Position numbers and translations under genes: made by a program
Assembly (NCBI GenBank): GCA_051744245.1
Contig: JBNJCV010000084.1
Coordinates: forward strand, 1 to 6,461
Reading direction: 5' to 3'
Source: M55B165 sp051744245
Lineage (GTDB): Bacteria; Actinomycetota; Humimicrobiia; Humimicrobiales; Humimicrobiaceae
DNA length: 6,461 nucleotides
The notes under the pieces: generated by a model
Told to the model about the DNA's origin: nothing
Seen by the model: the letters and a program-made list of their open reading frames with translations, nothing else
Databases searched by the model: none
Shown here: positions 1 to 6,461 of the stretch, piece by piece
How the letters are laid out: each line of letters begins with the position of its first letter
Position numbering within the stretch: the first letter of the stretch is position 1

Positions 1-841
1 CAGCATCATTCCAGGAACCCCTTTTGTTTAACAATACGGTTTGGGGCAACCTTGTGATGGGGCTGAAATTTAGAAAAATTGAATTCAGCCAGGTCAAGGA
101 TAAGTTCTACTATTATGTTGAAGGGCTGGGCCTGCAAAAACTTTTAAAAAGGGATGCAAGGAACCTGTCATCAGGGGAAGAACAAAGGGTATCCCTGGCA
201 AGAGCATTGATTCTGGACCCCCAATTACTGCTTCTGGATGAACCCCTGGCTAATATTGACCAGGTTTCAAAAGAAGATTTAAGGAGTGACCTGCTTGGTT
301 TACTTAAGGAGTTTGGCAAATCCATAATCTATGTTACCCATGACCGGAATGGAGCCATGGTCCTGGCTGATTACATCGCGGTAATAAACAAAGGCAGAAT
401 TGAACAGTTTGGGCAAAGGGATGAAATTTTCCAGAAGCCGGTAAATGAATTGTGGCAAAATTTGTGGGGGTGGAAACATTGGTGGAGGGGGAAATAGCCG
501 AAAACAGGGAAAATGTATGCAGGATTAGGGTAAATGGCAGTTCCAATATTTTTGCGGCGGGCAATAAGAAAGAGGGCTCAAGGGTCATGGTTGCAATCAG
601 GCCCGAAGATGTGATTATTTACACAGACGGTTTGAAAACCAAAAGTTCAGCCCTTAATTTACTTAAAGGCAATGTATATGAGATAAAGGATTTTGGCATC
701 TTCCAGAAAGTCCTGGTTGATTGTGGTTTTAACCTGGTCTGCTTTGTTACCAAAAGTTCAATAAACAGGCTTAATTTAAAAAAGGGAGCCCCGGTCTTTT
801 GTGGCATAAAGGCAAGCTCGATACATTTATTTGATAAATAA
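1..841 (+). pseudogene. Molybdate/tungstate-type ABC transporter ATPase, 5'-truncated by the window and frameshifted
   Basis: This was the cytoplasmic ATP-hydrolysing subunit of an importer, most likely for molybdate or tungstate. The gene enters from outside the window, so the Walker A region is not visible. In the frame starting at base 3 the protein shows the Q-loop FQEP (9-20), a signature motif LSSGE (165-179, normally LSGGE), Walker B LLLLDEP with D/E at 237-242, and the switch histidine in VTHD (333-344). This frame ends at TAG 495-497. From base 452 the next frame continues the same protein as VAKFVGVETLVEGEI and then a TOBE-like C-terminal domain (RPEDV near 600) to TAA 839-841. Joining the frames at 450-451 gives NE-x-VAKFVGVE, as expected if one T was lost from a TTT (NEFVAKF). 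The Mo/W assignment rests on the domain order, the GVET-EG linker typical of these ATPases, and the adjoining Moco genes. A ModC, WtpC or TupC subtype cannot be separated here. The frameshift would remove the C-terminal domain but leave the nucleotide-binding motifs. Confidence 0.85.
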
Positions 842-842
842 T

Positions 843-1815
843 ATGATAACTGACGGATATAAAAGAAAAATAAATTACCTGCGCTTATTGGTTACTGACC
901 GGTGCAACCTAAGATGCATTTATTGCCTGCCTGAAAATGGCATCAAGCTGGTGGGAAAAGAGGAGCTGCTTACCTATGAGGAAATAATCAGGGCGGTTAA
1001 GATTTTTGCCCAACTTGGAATTGAAAAAATAAGGGTTACCGGGGGTGAACCCTTATTAAGGCAAGGGGTTACCCGGCTCATAGAGGGAGTGGGAAAGGTG
1101 GATGGAGTAAAAGAGGTTTTTCTCACCACCAATGGAACATTGCTATCAGATTATTTGCCTGAAGAAAGCCAAAATTAAGGGAATAAATATCAGCATTGAC
1201 AGCCTGGACAGGGGGAAATACATAAGAATTACCCGGGGCGGCAACCTGGATACAGTACTGGAAGGGCTAAACCAGGCTATCGGCCTTGGCTTCAAGGTAA
1301 AGATAAATGTGGTGCTAAACCATTTCCTGGATGCCGGCAGCATTGAAGAGTTTGTCAGGCTTAGCAAGCAGTACCCGGTAAGGGTAAGATTTATAGAAGA
1401 GATGCCCCTGGGCAGCTTACCCCCTCCTGGATGCAGCAAGGCGGGAACCCAGGATAAGGGTATTGCCACGGTTTTCAGAATTTTAAAAAGACATGGAAAA
1501 TATTATAAAGAGGAAAATATAGAGGGAAATGGCCCCGCCATATATTATACAGACAAGCAAACCAGGAGCAGTATTGGCTTTATAATAAACCACAGCCATT
1601 TCTGCCAGGGCTGCAACCGCATTAGGCTAACTTCGGTGGCAAAGCTTTCCTTGTGCCTGTATTCGGGAGGGGGCCTGGATATTAAGGAAATGCTACGGGA
1701 TGGCTTAAGTAATGAAGAAATCGGAAGGAATATATCTGATTTTGTAAAGAATAAGCCTAAAAACAGAAAACAAAGTTCAACAAACAAAGTTTTTATGAAC
1801 CAGATTGGGGGATAA
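843..1815 (+). pseudogene. moaA: GTP 3',8-cyclase MoaA, frameshifted
   Basis: MoaA is a radical-SAM enzyme that, with MoaC, converts GTP to cyclic pyranopterin monophosphate, the first step of Moco synthesis. From ATG 843 the first frame shows the SAM-cluster motif CNLRCIYC (Cys codons at 903, 915 and 924) and GGEP (1041-1052), then stops at TAA 1176-1178. The remaining two thirds lie in the next frame: NISIDSLD, RFIEEMP, the second cluster motif CxxC-x13-C (Cys codons 1603, 1612 and 1654), and the family's C-terminal GG before TAA 1813-1815. The frames join around 1150-1156. Removing one T from the TTT run at 1154-1156 restores SDYCLKKAKIKG, leading into the conserved INISIDSL. The combined length of about 320 residues is normal for MoaA. 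The ATG sits one base after the ATPase stop with no good Shine-Dalgarno, suggesting translational coupling. A TTG at 831 is an alternative start but a poor one. As written, the product lacks the C-terminal cluster and the GG tail and should be inactive. Confidence 0.93.
1807..1811 (+). promoter_or_regulatory. Ribosome binding site of moaC
   Basis: A GGGGG run lies inside the last codons of moaA, five bases before ATG 1817. It supports that ATG as the original moaC start even though the reading frame is now interrupted. Confidence 0.5.
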
Positions 1816-1816
1816 C

Positions 1817-2284
1817 ATGGAAAAAGATTTTACCCACTTGGACAAAAGTGGCAACGTGAAAATGGTAAATGTGGGCCAAAAGCCTGATACCTTAAGGACT
1901 GCTAAAGCAAGTGGTTCGATCAGATAAACCGGGGATATAATAAGTAAAATTAAGGGAGGCAATATAAAGAAGGGCAATGTCCTGGCAGCATCAAGAATAG
2001 CGGGCATAATGGCTGCTAAAAAGACATGGGAAATTATACCATTATGCCACCAGATAAAGCTTGCTGGAATAGATATTGAATTCAGGATAAATAAGGATAA
2101 AAACAATATAGAAGTAATATCTACTGTAGAGGGTTTTGATAAAACCGGAGTAGAAATGGAAGCCTTGGCCGCTGTTAGCGTGGCCCTTTTAAATATTTAT
2201 GATATGTGCAAGGCTTTATCAAGAAATCTGGAAATTAGCCAAATCAGGCTGCTGGAAAACACGGGAGGCACCCATGCCCGGTAA
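1817..2284 (+). pseudogene. moaC: Cyclic pyranopterin monophosphate synthase MoaC, with an in-frame stop
   Basis: MoaC completes the conversion of the MoaA product to cyclic pyranopterin monophosphate. A single frame from ATG 1817 to TAA 2282-2284 gives about 155 codons, the normal family length. It covers the start region MVNVGQK (usually MVDV), RIAGIMAAKKTW, IPLCH (Cys codon 2045, His codon 2048), GVEMEAL (MEAL at 2156-2167) and IYDMCK (2198-2212). Codon 37 (1925-1927) is TAA, placed in ASGSIR-stop-TGDII. A single change from a sense codon such as TTA would explain it. The residue after the conserved CH is Gln where the family usually has Pro, which may be drift. The gene starts one base after moaA and its end overlaps the MOSC gene by 11 nt, so it was an operon member. 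Restart at the internal ATG 2009 would lack the N-terminal region and is unlikely to give a working enzyme. Neighbouring intact genes also end in TAA, so a changed genetic code is not the answer. Confidence 0.93.
2263..2268 (+). promoter_or_regulatory. Ribosome binding site of the MOSC gene
   Basis: GGGAGG lies within the 3' end of moaC, five bases before ATG 2274. It is the strongest Shine-Dalgarno in the window and fixes the MOSC start inside the moaC coding sequence. Confidence 0.65.
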
Positions 2285-2453
2285 AATAATATCCATAAAT
2301 ATTAGTGGCAGTAAGGGCGCAAAAAAGAAGCCGGTAGCTGAAGCTGAAATAGATAGCCTGGGCTTAAAAGGAGACGCCCATGGAGGAAACTGGCATAGGC
2401 AGATTAGCCTGCTGCCGTTTGAAGCAATTGGTGAAATTATAAGGGCAGAGGGC
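2274..2453 (+). pseudogene. MOSC-domain protein, 5' fragment
   Basis: MOSC domains are Moco sulfurase C-terminal-like domains, and small stand-alone MOSC proteins often sit beside moaC and mogA. The product from ATG 2274 shows the family's N-terminal half: MPGKIISINIS, then LGLKGDAHGGNWHRQISLL (codons about 2364-2420) and FEAI. After RAEG (2442-2453) the MOSC sequence stops abruptly. The second half, including the conserved Cys-containing segment, is missing, and the following bases read as the end of a MogA-type protein. The open frame itself continues to TAA 2538-2540, but its last 24 or so codons are out-of-frame mogA sequence with no MOSC likeness. The start is well supported by a strong Shine-Dalgarno and the 11-nt overlap with moaC. 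Loss of about half the domain should abolish function. Confidence 0.8.
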
Positions 2454-2631
2454 CAGAAAAAGACCCCCGGCAATCCTGTCCAAGGGAATAAGCGGAATTT
2501 GCGGCCAGACACTGATTATCAATTTGCCGGGAAGCATTAAAGGCGTAAAAGATGGCCTGGGGGCTATCTACAGGCCGCTTCCCCATGGAATAGAGATTCT
2601 TTCGGGTAAAAACATTGAATGTGGCGGTTAA
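2454..2631 (+). pseudogene. mogA: MogA/MoaB-type molybdopterin adenylyltransferase, 3' fragment
   Basis: MogA-type enzymes adenylylate molybdopterin before metal insertion. Only the C-terminal part remains. In the frame containing base 2473, codons 2473-2628 give a 52-residue stretch with ILSKGISGI, GQTLIINLPGS and LPHGIEIL, matching the C-terminal signature of the family (typically KTPxAMLSRxVAGIRGxTLIINLPGS, later LPHxLEIL). It ends at TAA 2629-2631. Just upstream, QKKTP (about 2454-2468) belongs to the same motif but lies in the MOSC frame, so a further frameshift falls at about 2464-2472, in or beside the CCCCC run. The N-terminal two thirds of the protein are absent. Whether MOSC and mogA were once two genes or a natural MOSC-MogA fusion cannot be decided here. 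Confidence 0.78.
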
Positions 2632-2765
2632 TGCCTTATACGGTTAAAGTGTAGGTAGCCGCCATAGACTCTGGTACAGCAATTCCTGCCTATATTGCCA
2701 GCCCAATGGTTTCCGGTACTGTAATTATTTTAGCCCGGTGTTGGTTTTTAAATCCAAAACGGTGA
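2631..2765 (+). other. Possible remnant of a further operon gene, unidentified
   Basis: ATG 2631-2633 overlaps the mogA stop by one base (TAATG), an arrangement typical of coupled genes. The frame reads MPYTVKV, then TAG at 2652-2654, then 36 more open codons (including IDSGTAIPAYIASP) to TGA 2763-2765. I do not recognise the peptide. The start overlap and the decay of everything upstream make a degraded gene start possible, but a short open stretch like this can also arise by chance. Confidence 0.2.
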
Positions 2766-2840
2766 CTTTTATTTATATAATGGCTTAAAGCCAGGTATTA
2801 AATTTTAAAATATCCAAATAAATCAAGGCAAACAATTTAT

Positions 2841-2869
2841 TTTAAACTTTATCTAATGTAGAATATAAA
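2841..2869 (+). promoter_or_regulatory. Weak candidate promoter for the glycosyltransferase genes
   Basis: In a very A+T-rich stretch ahead of the glycosyltransferase gene, TATAAA (2864-2869) resembles a -10 box and TTTAAA (2841-2846) a poor -35 box, 17 bases apart. Transcription would begin near 2876. The base composition makes chance matches likely. No convincing terminator hairpin was found between 2632 and 2892, so read-through from the Moco operon is also possible. Confidence 0.22.
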
Positions 2870-2892
2870 AAATTGATACAAAAATTCAGGTT

Positions 2893-5265
2893 ATGCGCAA
2901 AATAAATATTGCCTTCATTACAGACAGGATGATAAAAGGCCACGGGGTTGACCTGGTGGTAGACATGCTGGCAGACGGGCTGGCAAAGAAAGGCTACCAC
3001 ACCGAGGTTTTCTGCAATTACCATGACGAGACCTTTACCAGCCGGAGGTCTTATGATATAACTACCCTCCCTTATGTGAGACCGGTTAGAAACCCCATAA
3101 TTTATGAAAGGTGGATAAGAAAGCTGGTGCCCTTCTTTAACAAGAGGGACATTGACCTGTTTGTAATCCAGTCTTTCCCTTTTTACAGCCTGATACCAAA
3201 ACTGGACAAGCCTGTCCTGATAGTAGACCACGGAATAATATCAACCGAAGGCATGCCTTTTAAAAGAAAATTATTTTACAAGTACCAGCAAACAAGCCAG
3301 AACCTTTCTTATTTCAAAAACGCAGAAAGGATTATAACGGTATCCAAATTCCTGCTTAGTTGCCTTCCAGACAACCTGAAGAAAAATGCAACCTATATCT
3401 ATAATGGCTGCAACCACTACAGGCTGGATGAGATTCCCGGGATAGAGAGGGTGGAGCAGTTCAGGCAGGATATCGGGCTGGAGCCAGAGGATATCCTGCT
3501 TTTATTTGTGGGCAGGCTCAATATTACCAACCAGCCCTATAAAAGCGTTGATGAACTCGTACACATACATACCCATATTAGCGGTACGTACAACCATGTA
3601 AAAACCCTGGCTGTAGGATACGGAACCCAGAATGATGAGGCTTTGCTAAGAAACCAGGGGCTTTTAGTTATAAGGAATGCCCCGGCTGCCTTGATGCCGT
3701 TGATTTATAAGGCAAGCAATGCTTATATCACCTGCTCTAAATGGGAAGGCTTTGACCTGCCCATTGCTGAAGCCCAAAGCTTTAAAGTTCCCACGATAAG
3801 CTACAATATTGGAGCCCATCCCGAAGTGGCCGAAAATGGAAAGACTGGCTTTATTGTAGAAAACCAGGCTGAATTTATAGGCAACCTTATAACCCTTATA
3901 GAAGACGGAGAAAAAAGGGAGCAGATGGGCCAGAATGCTTACCAGTATTCCAAAAATTTCCACTGGGAAAAAACTGTGGATGAATATGATAAGGAAATAA
4001 AGAAGCTGCTTAACCTAAAAAGGGAAGATATTGTCCCCAGGGATTTTGAACAGGAGAAAAAGCCTCCCGAAAACCCCAGGGTAACCGTGCTGATTGTAAA
4101 TTATAATTCAAGTTATGAATGCCTAAAGGAATGCCTTGAATCTATTAAAATCCAGACCTACCAGAATATAGAAATCTTAATTTTTGACAATAATAGCAAA
4201 AACGATGTGCTTTCCAGCATAAGGAGGGAATTCAGCGGCCTCAAGGTCATTAAGTCCACCGAAAACCTGGGACTGGGAAGAGCAATCAATAAAGCTTTAG
4301 ATCATGTGGACAGCGAGTACGTGCTAATTTCAAACTTTGATGTTGTCTACAACAAGAGGGCGGTAGCTGAATTTGTAGAGACCATGAAAAATCTTGACAG
4401 CGAATATATTGGGCTGGCCCCTAAAATAAAGTTTTATTACATGAAGGATTTCATTGAAAGTGTTGGCACTTACCTGGACAAGTCCTACTATATCGGCTAC
4501 CAGGGAATTGGCCAGCTTGACCTGGACCAGTATAACCTGGAAGAAAATATTTTTGGCCTCTCCTTTACTTCAGCCTTTCTTAAGAGAAAAGCTTTTTCTG
4601 AAGAAGTGGTGGGAAAAGTTGACCCTACCTTTTTCCTGTTTTATGAAGATATTGATTTTTGCTACAGGGCTAACCTGTATGGATTTAAATTCAGGTCCTG
4701 TCCCACCGCAATATGCTACCACCGTTATGCCTACAGCTTCAGGAGTGCTGAAACAGGGTTTCAGGACAGGTATTATTATGAAAAGCTTAACCTCCTAAAA
4801 ACCTTGTACAAGAATGCCGAAAAGCACAATTTAGACCGGGTTAAAAATATTGAAGCAAGCATACAGAAACAGAATTTAAGGGATAAGAACTTAAGGCCTA
4901 TTGCAAAAAAAATACTTAAAGATTTTAGAAGAAGCAGGAAATATTTAAAGAAACACAGGATAAACATCCAGATGGCCAGGAAAACCTTTGATGAAGAAAT
5001 ACTGAAATACTGCTGGGGAGAGCTTAACTTTTTTGATTTTGTGGAGAATGTTCCCACTTACTCTTTAACTAACCTTTCCAAGACTTACCAAAGGCTATAT
5101 GCAATTATAGGGCACAGGAAGTATGAAGAATATATTCTTTACCTGGAGAATCTGGAAAAAACCAAATTCAGGATAGAAATTGACAAGGTAAGAAGCATGC
5201 TCCACTCCAAGCTTGAATATGAGCGGCAGTCTGTCCACAATTTCATTGACAGATTGGGAAGCTAA
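2893..5265 (+). CDS. Bifunctional glycosyltransferase, GT4 domain plus GT2 domain
   Basis: This 790-residue protein joins two sugar transferases and probably adds two successive sugars to a growing surface polysaccharide at the inner face of the membrane. Residues 1-375 are a GT4 (GT-B fold) domain: an N-terminal strand followed by GHGVD (16-20), VGRLN (206-210), and the EX7E motif EGFDLPIAE with Glu285 and Glu293. Residues 396 to about 640 are a GT2 (GT-A fold) domain of rhamnosyltransferase-like type: VTVLIVNYNS (397-406), FDNNS (431-435), ENLGLGRAIN (457-466), NFD (481-483) at the DxD position, and FYEDIDFCYR (583-592) with the acceptor-site ED. Residues 650-790 are charged, apparently helical and not recognised. 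No signal peptide or membrane segment is seen, so it is cytosolic or peripheral. ATG 2893 is chosen because the GT4 fold begins immediately after it. The only nearby Shine-Dalgarno-like bases (CAGG, 2887-2890) are too close. Both domains keep their catalytic motifs. The donor and acceptor sugars cannot be read from the sequence. Confidence 0.9.
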   Translation: MRKINIAFITDRMIKGHGVDLVVDMLADGLAKKGYHTEVFCNYHDETFTSRRSYDITTLPYVRPVRNPIIYERWIRKLVPFFNKRDIDLFVIQSFPFYSLIPKLDKPVLIVDHGIISTEGMPFKRKLFYKYQQTSQNLSYFKNAERIITVSKFLLSCLPDNLKKNATYIYNGCNHYRLDEIPGIERVEQFRQDIGLEPEDILLLFVGRLNITNQPYKSVDELVHIHTHISGTYNHVKTLAVGYGTQNDEALLRNQGLLVIRNAPAALMPLIYKASNAYITCSKWEGFDLPIAEAQSFKVPTISYNIGAHPEVAENGKTGFIVENQAEFIGNLITLIEDGEKREQMGQNAYQYSKNFHWEKTVDEYDKEIKKLLNLKREDIVPRDFEQEKKPPENPRVTVLIVNYNSSYECLKECLESIKIQTYQNIEILIFDNNSKNDVLSSIRREFSGLKVIKSTENLGLGRAINKALDHVDSEYVLISNFDVVYNKRAVAEFVETMKNLDSEYIGLAPKIKFYYMKDFIESVGTYLDKSYYIGYQGIGQLDLDQYNLEENIFGLSFTSAFLKRKAFSEEVVGKVDPTFFLFYEDIDFCYRANLYGFKFRSCPTAICYHRYAYSFRSAETGFQDRYYYEKLNLLKTLYKNAEKHNLDRVKNIEASIQKQNLRDKNLRPIAKKILKDFRRSRKYLKKHRINIQMARKTFDEEILKYCWGELNFFDFVENVPTYSLTNLSKTYQRLYAIIGHRKYEEYILYLENLEKTKFRIEIDKVRSMLHSKLEYERQSVHNFIDRLGS
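5256..5260 (+). promoter_or_regulatory. Ribosome binding site of the second glycosyltransferase
   Basis: GGGAA in the last codons of the bifunctional glycosyltransferase lies six bases before ATG 5267. It selects that ATG over a TTG at 5213 in the same frame, which would add 18 residues not typical of the GT4 N-terminus. Confidence 0.55.
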
Positions 5266-5266
5266 A

Positions 5267-6421
5267 ATGCAAATAGGGATAGACATTTCCACCCTTGTAA
5301 ACCACGGCCAGGACATAGGGGCCGGCAGGTATATTTATAATCTGGTAGAGAACCTGTTAGAAATTGATAATGTTAACTCTTACCTGCTTACCGGAAGGTA
5401 TCTAAATAATGATTATCTGGGTATAGCAAGAGAACTTACAGCAGGATACCCTGATTCAAAAGTAAGGCTCAAACTGTATCCTGTCACCCAAAAGAAATTA
5501 AAATACTGGAATCTCTTCAGGTTCCCGCCTTATGAATTTTTGGGAACCAGGACAGAAGTAATGCATTTTCCTGATTTTTTGGTTTCCCCCACCTTAAACC
5601 GGAATATCGTGCTTACCATAAACGACCTGGCCTTTGTAAGGTTTCCTGAGTTTAATTTTGGCTGGTTTATAAAAAAATACACCAAAGAAGTAAAGAAAAA
5701 TGCCAGAAGGGCCAGGAAGATAATTGCTATATCAGAGAGCACCAAAAAAGATATAGTAAATTTTTTTTCCGTCAATCCAGCCAAAATTGAGGTAATCTAT
5801 CCAGCTGCCGGGAAAATATTCAGGAAACTAAAAAAAGAAGATATAGATAAAAGCATCCCGGACAAGTACAATACCGGCAAAAAATACATCCTTTCTGTGG
5901 GCACCATTGAACCCAGGAAAAACTATGTTGCCTTAATTGAGGCCTATAATGCCCTGCGGGAAGAATACGACACTGATATAAGGCTGGTTATAGTGGGAAG
6001 GACAGGCTGGAAAAGCGAAGCCACCTACCAGAAAAGAGATGATAGCCCCTACAGGGAAGATATACTTTTTCTAGGCAGGGTAGAAGACAGGGACCTGGTC
6101 CGGCTATACAACCAGGCTGAATTGTTTGTCTACCCTTCTGTATTCGAAGGGTTTGGACTTCCTCCCTTAGAGGCAATGAGCTGCGGGCTTCCGGTTATAG
6201 TATCCAATGCATCTTCACTGCCTGAAGTGGTAGGCGGTGCAGGTATCCTGGTTCCCCCCAAAAATACAGGCAGGCTGGCCTCGGCCATCAGGGATGTATT
6301 AGAGGATAACAGCCTAAAAGAGAAGCTATCATCTAAGTCCATAAAACAGGCCTCTAGGTTTAGCTGGGAGGAAAATGCCAGAAAAACCCTTAAGGTTTAC
6401 AGGCAAGCCCTGGGGCATTAA
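5267..6421 (+). CDS. GT4 family glycosyltransferase
   Basis: This 384-residue protein is a retaining glycosyltransferase of the GT-B fold, of the type found in O-antigen, capsule and exopolysaccharide clusters. The start MQIGIDISTL is followed by the glycine-rich GQDIGAGRYIYNL (14-26), as is usual for mannosyltransferase-like GT4 proteins. HFPDF lies at 100-104, NDLAF at 119-123, and ISESTKKDI at 155-163. The nucleotide-sugar-binding half begins at SVGTIEPRKN (210-219), continues through FLGRV (268-272), and has a textbook EX7E motif EGFGLPPLE with Glu294 and Glu302, then SSLPEVVGGAG (316-326). Length is normal for the family, and no membrane segment is seen. ATG 5267 follows the previous stop by one base, so the two enzymes are probably made from one transcript and act on the same glycan. 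The sugar specificity cannot be told. The gene looks intact. Confidence 0.93.
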   Translation: MQIGIDISTLVNHGQDIGAGRYIYNLVENLLEIDNVNSYLLTGRYLNNDYLGIARELTAGYPDSKVRLKLYPVTQKKLKYWNLFRFPPYEFLGTRTEVMHFPDFLVSPTLNRNIVLTINDLAFVRFPEFNFGWFIKKYTKEVKKNARRARKIIAISESTKKDIVNFFSVNPAKIEVIYPAAGKIFRKLKKEDIDKSIPDKYNTGKKYILSVGTIEPRKNYVALIEAYNALREEYDTDIRLVIVGRTGWKSEATYQKRDDSPYREDILFLGRVEDRDLVRLYNQAELFVYPSVFEGFGLPPLEAMSCGLPVIVSNASSLPEVVGGAGILVPPKNTGRLASAIRDVLEDNSLKEKLSSKSIKQASRFSWEENARKTLKVYRQALGH

Positions 6422-6451
6422 GTTTAGATTTTAGGCACCAATAAGGGAAGG

Positions 6452-6461
6452 ATGGATATAA
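6452..6461 (+). CDS. Possible start of the next gene, cut off by the window end
   Basis: ATG 6452 is preceded by the purine-rich AAGGGAAGG (6443-6451), whose AAGGGA part is three bases from the ATG. It lies 30 bases after the glycosyltransferase stop, as expected for another gene in the same cluster. Only three codons are visible (Met-Asp-Ile), so the product cannot be named. Confidence 0.25.

Noticed and set aside
1777..2106. 109-codon open frame on the minus strand opposite moaC
   Set aside because: It is a shadow. The plus strand carries clear MoaC motifs through this stretch, and the minus-strand peptide resembles no known family.
1..2631. Alternative genetic code or genome-wide TAA read-through to explain the moaC stop
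   Set aside because: The intact glycosyltransferases contain no internal stops and terminate with TAA, and three other lesions are frameshifts or a deletion that recoding of TAA would not repair.
2740..2765. TTGG-loop-CCAA inverted repeat considered as a terminator for the Moco operon
   Set aside because: The stem is only about four base pairs, low in G+C, and not followed by a proper T run.
2842..3231. 129-codon minus-strand frame over the start of the glycosyltransferase gene
   Set aside because: The overlapping plus-strand GT4 N-terminus is convincing, and this frame has no ribosome binding site or recognisable motif.
4454..4798. Second plus-strand frame of 114 codons inside the GT2 domain
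   Set aside because: It lies wholly within an intact, motif-bearing gene in another frame, with no independent start signal.
1..6461. Search by eye for tRNA, rRNA, CRISPR repeats, insertion-sequence ends and toxin-antitoxin pairs
   Set aside because: No regularly spaced repeats, transposase motifs, terminal inverted repeats or RNA gene signatures were seen.

Overview
The window comes from a bacterium with moderately A+T-rich DNA. Arginine is often coded by AGG and isoleucine by ATA. A Mo/W uptake ATPase beside molybdenum cofactor (Moco) genes suggests an anaerobic or facultative lineage of clostridial or deep-branching subsurface type. That placement is an inference from style alone, and I cannot name a taxon.

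Bases 1-2631 hold a run of same-strand, tightly packed genes for molybdate/tungstate uptake and Moco synthesis. In order they are the 3' part of an ABC transporter ATPase with a Mo/W-type C-terminal domain, moaA, moaC, a MOSC-domain gene and the 3' end of a mogA/moaB-type gene. The spacing (1-nt gaps, 11-nt overlap, Shine-Dalgarno motifs) is that of a working operon, yet every member carries at least one lesion. The ATPase has a 1-nt frameshift near 450. moaA has a 1-nt frameshift near 1150. moaC has an in-frame TAA at 1925-1927. The MOSC and mogA pieces are joined by an internal deletion followed by another frameshift near 2464-2472. The simplest reading is a Moco operon decaying after loss of selection.

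Bases 2632-2892 contain no intact gene. A tiny reading frame with a TAATG start overlap may be one more operon remnant. The stretch becomes very A+T-rich toward 2890, where a weak promoter can be proposed.

Bases 2893-6421 hold two long, intact glycosyltransferase genes on the same strand, one nucleotide apart. The first encodes a 790-residue bifunctional enzyme (GT4 domain followed by GT2 domain and a helical tail). The second encodes a 384-residue GT4 enzyme. Together they look like part of a cell-surface polysaccharide (O-antigen, capsule or exopolysaccharide) cluster. A possible next gene starts at 6452 and runs off the window. The contrast between at least five lesions in the first 2.6 kb and none in the following 3.5 kb is the main finding. 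I see no sign of a novel defence, mobile or RNA system.
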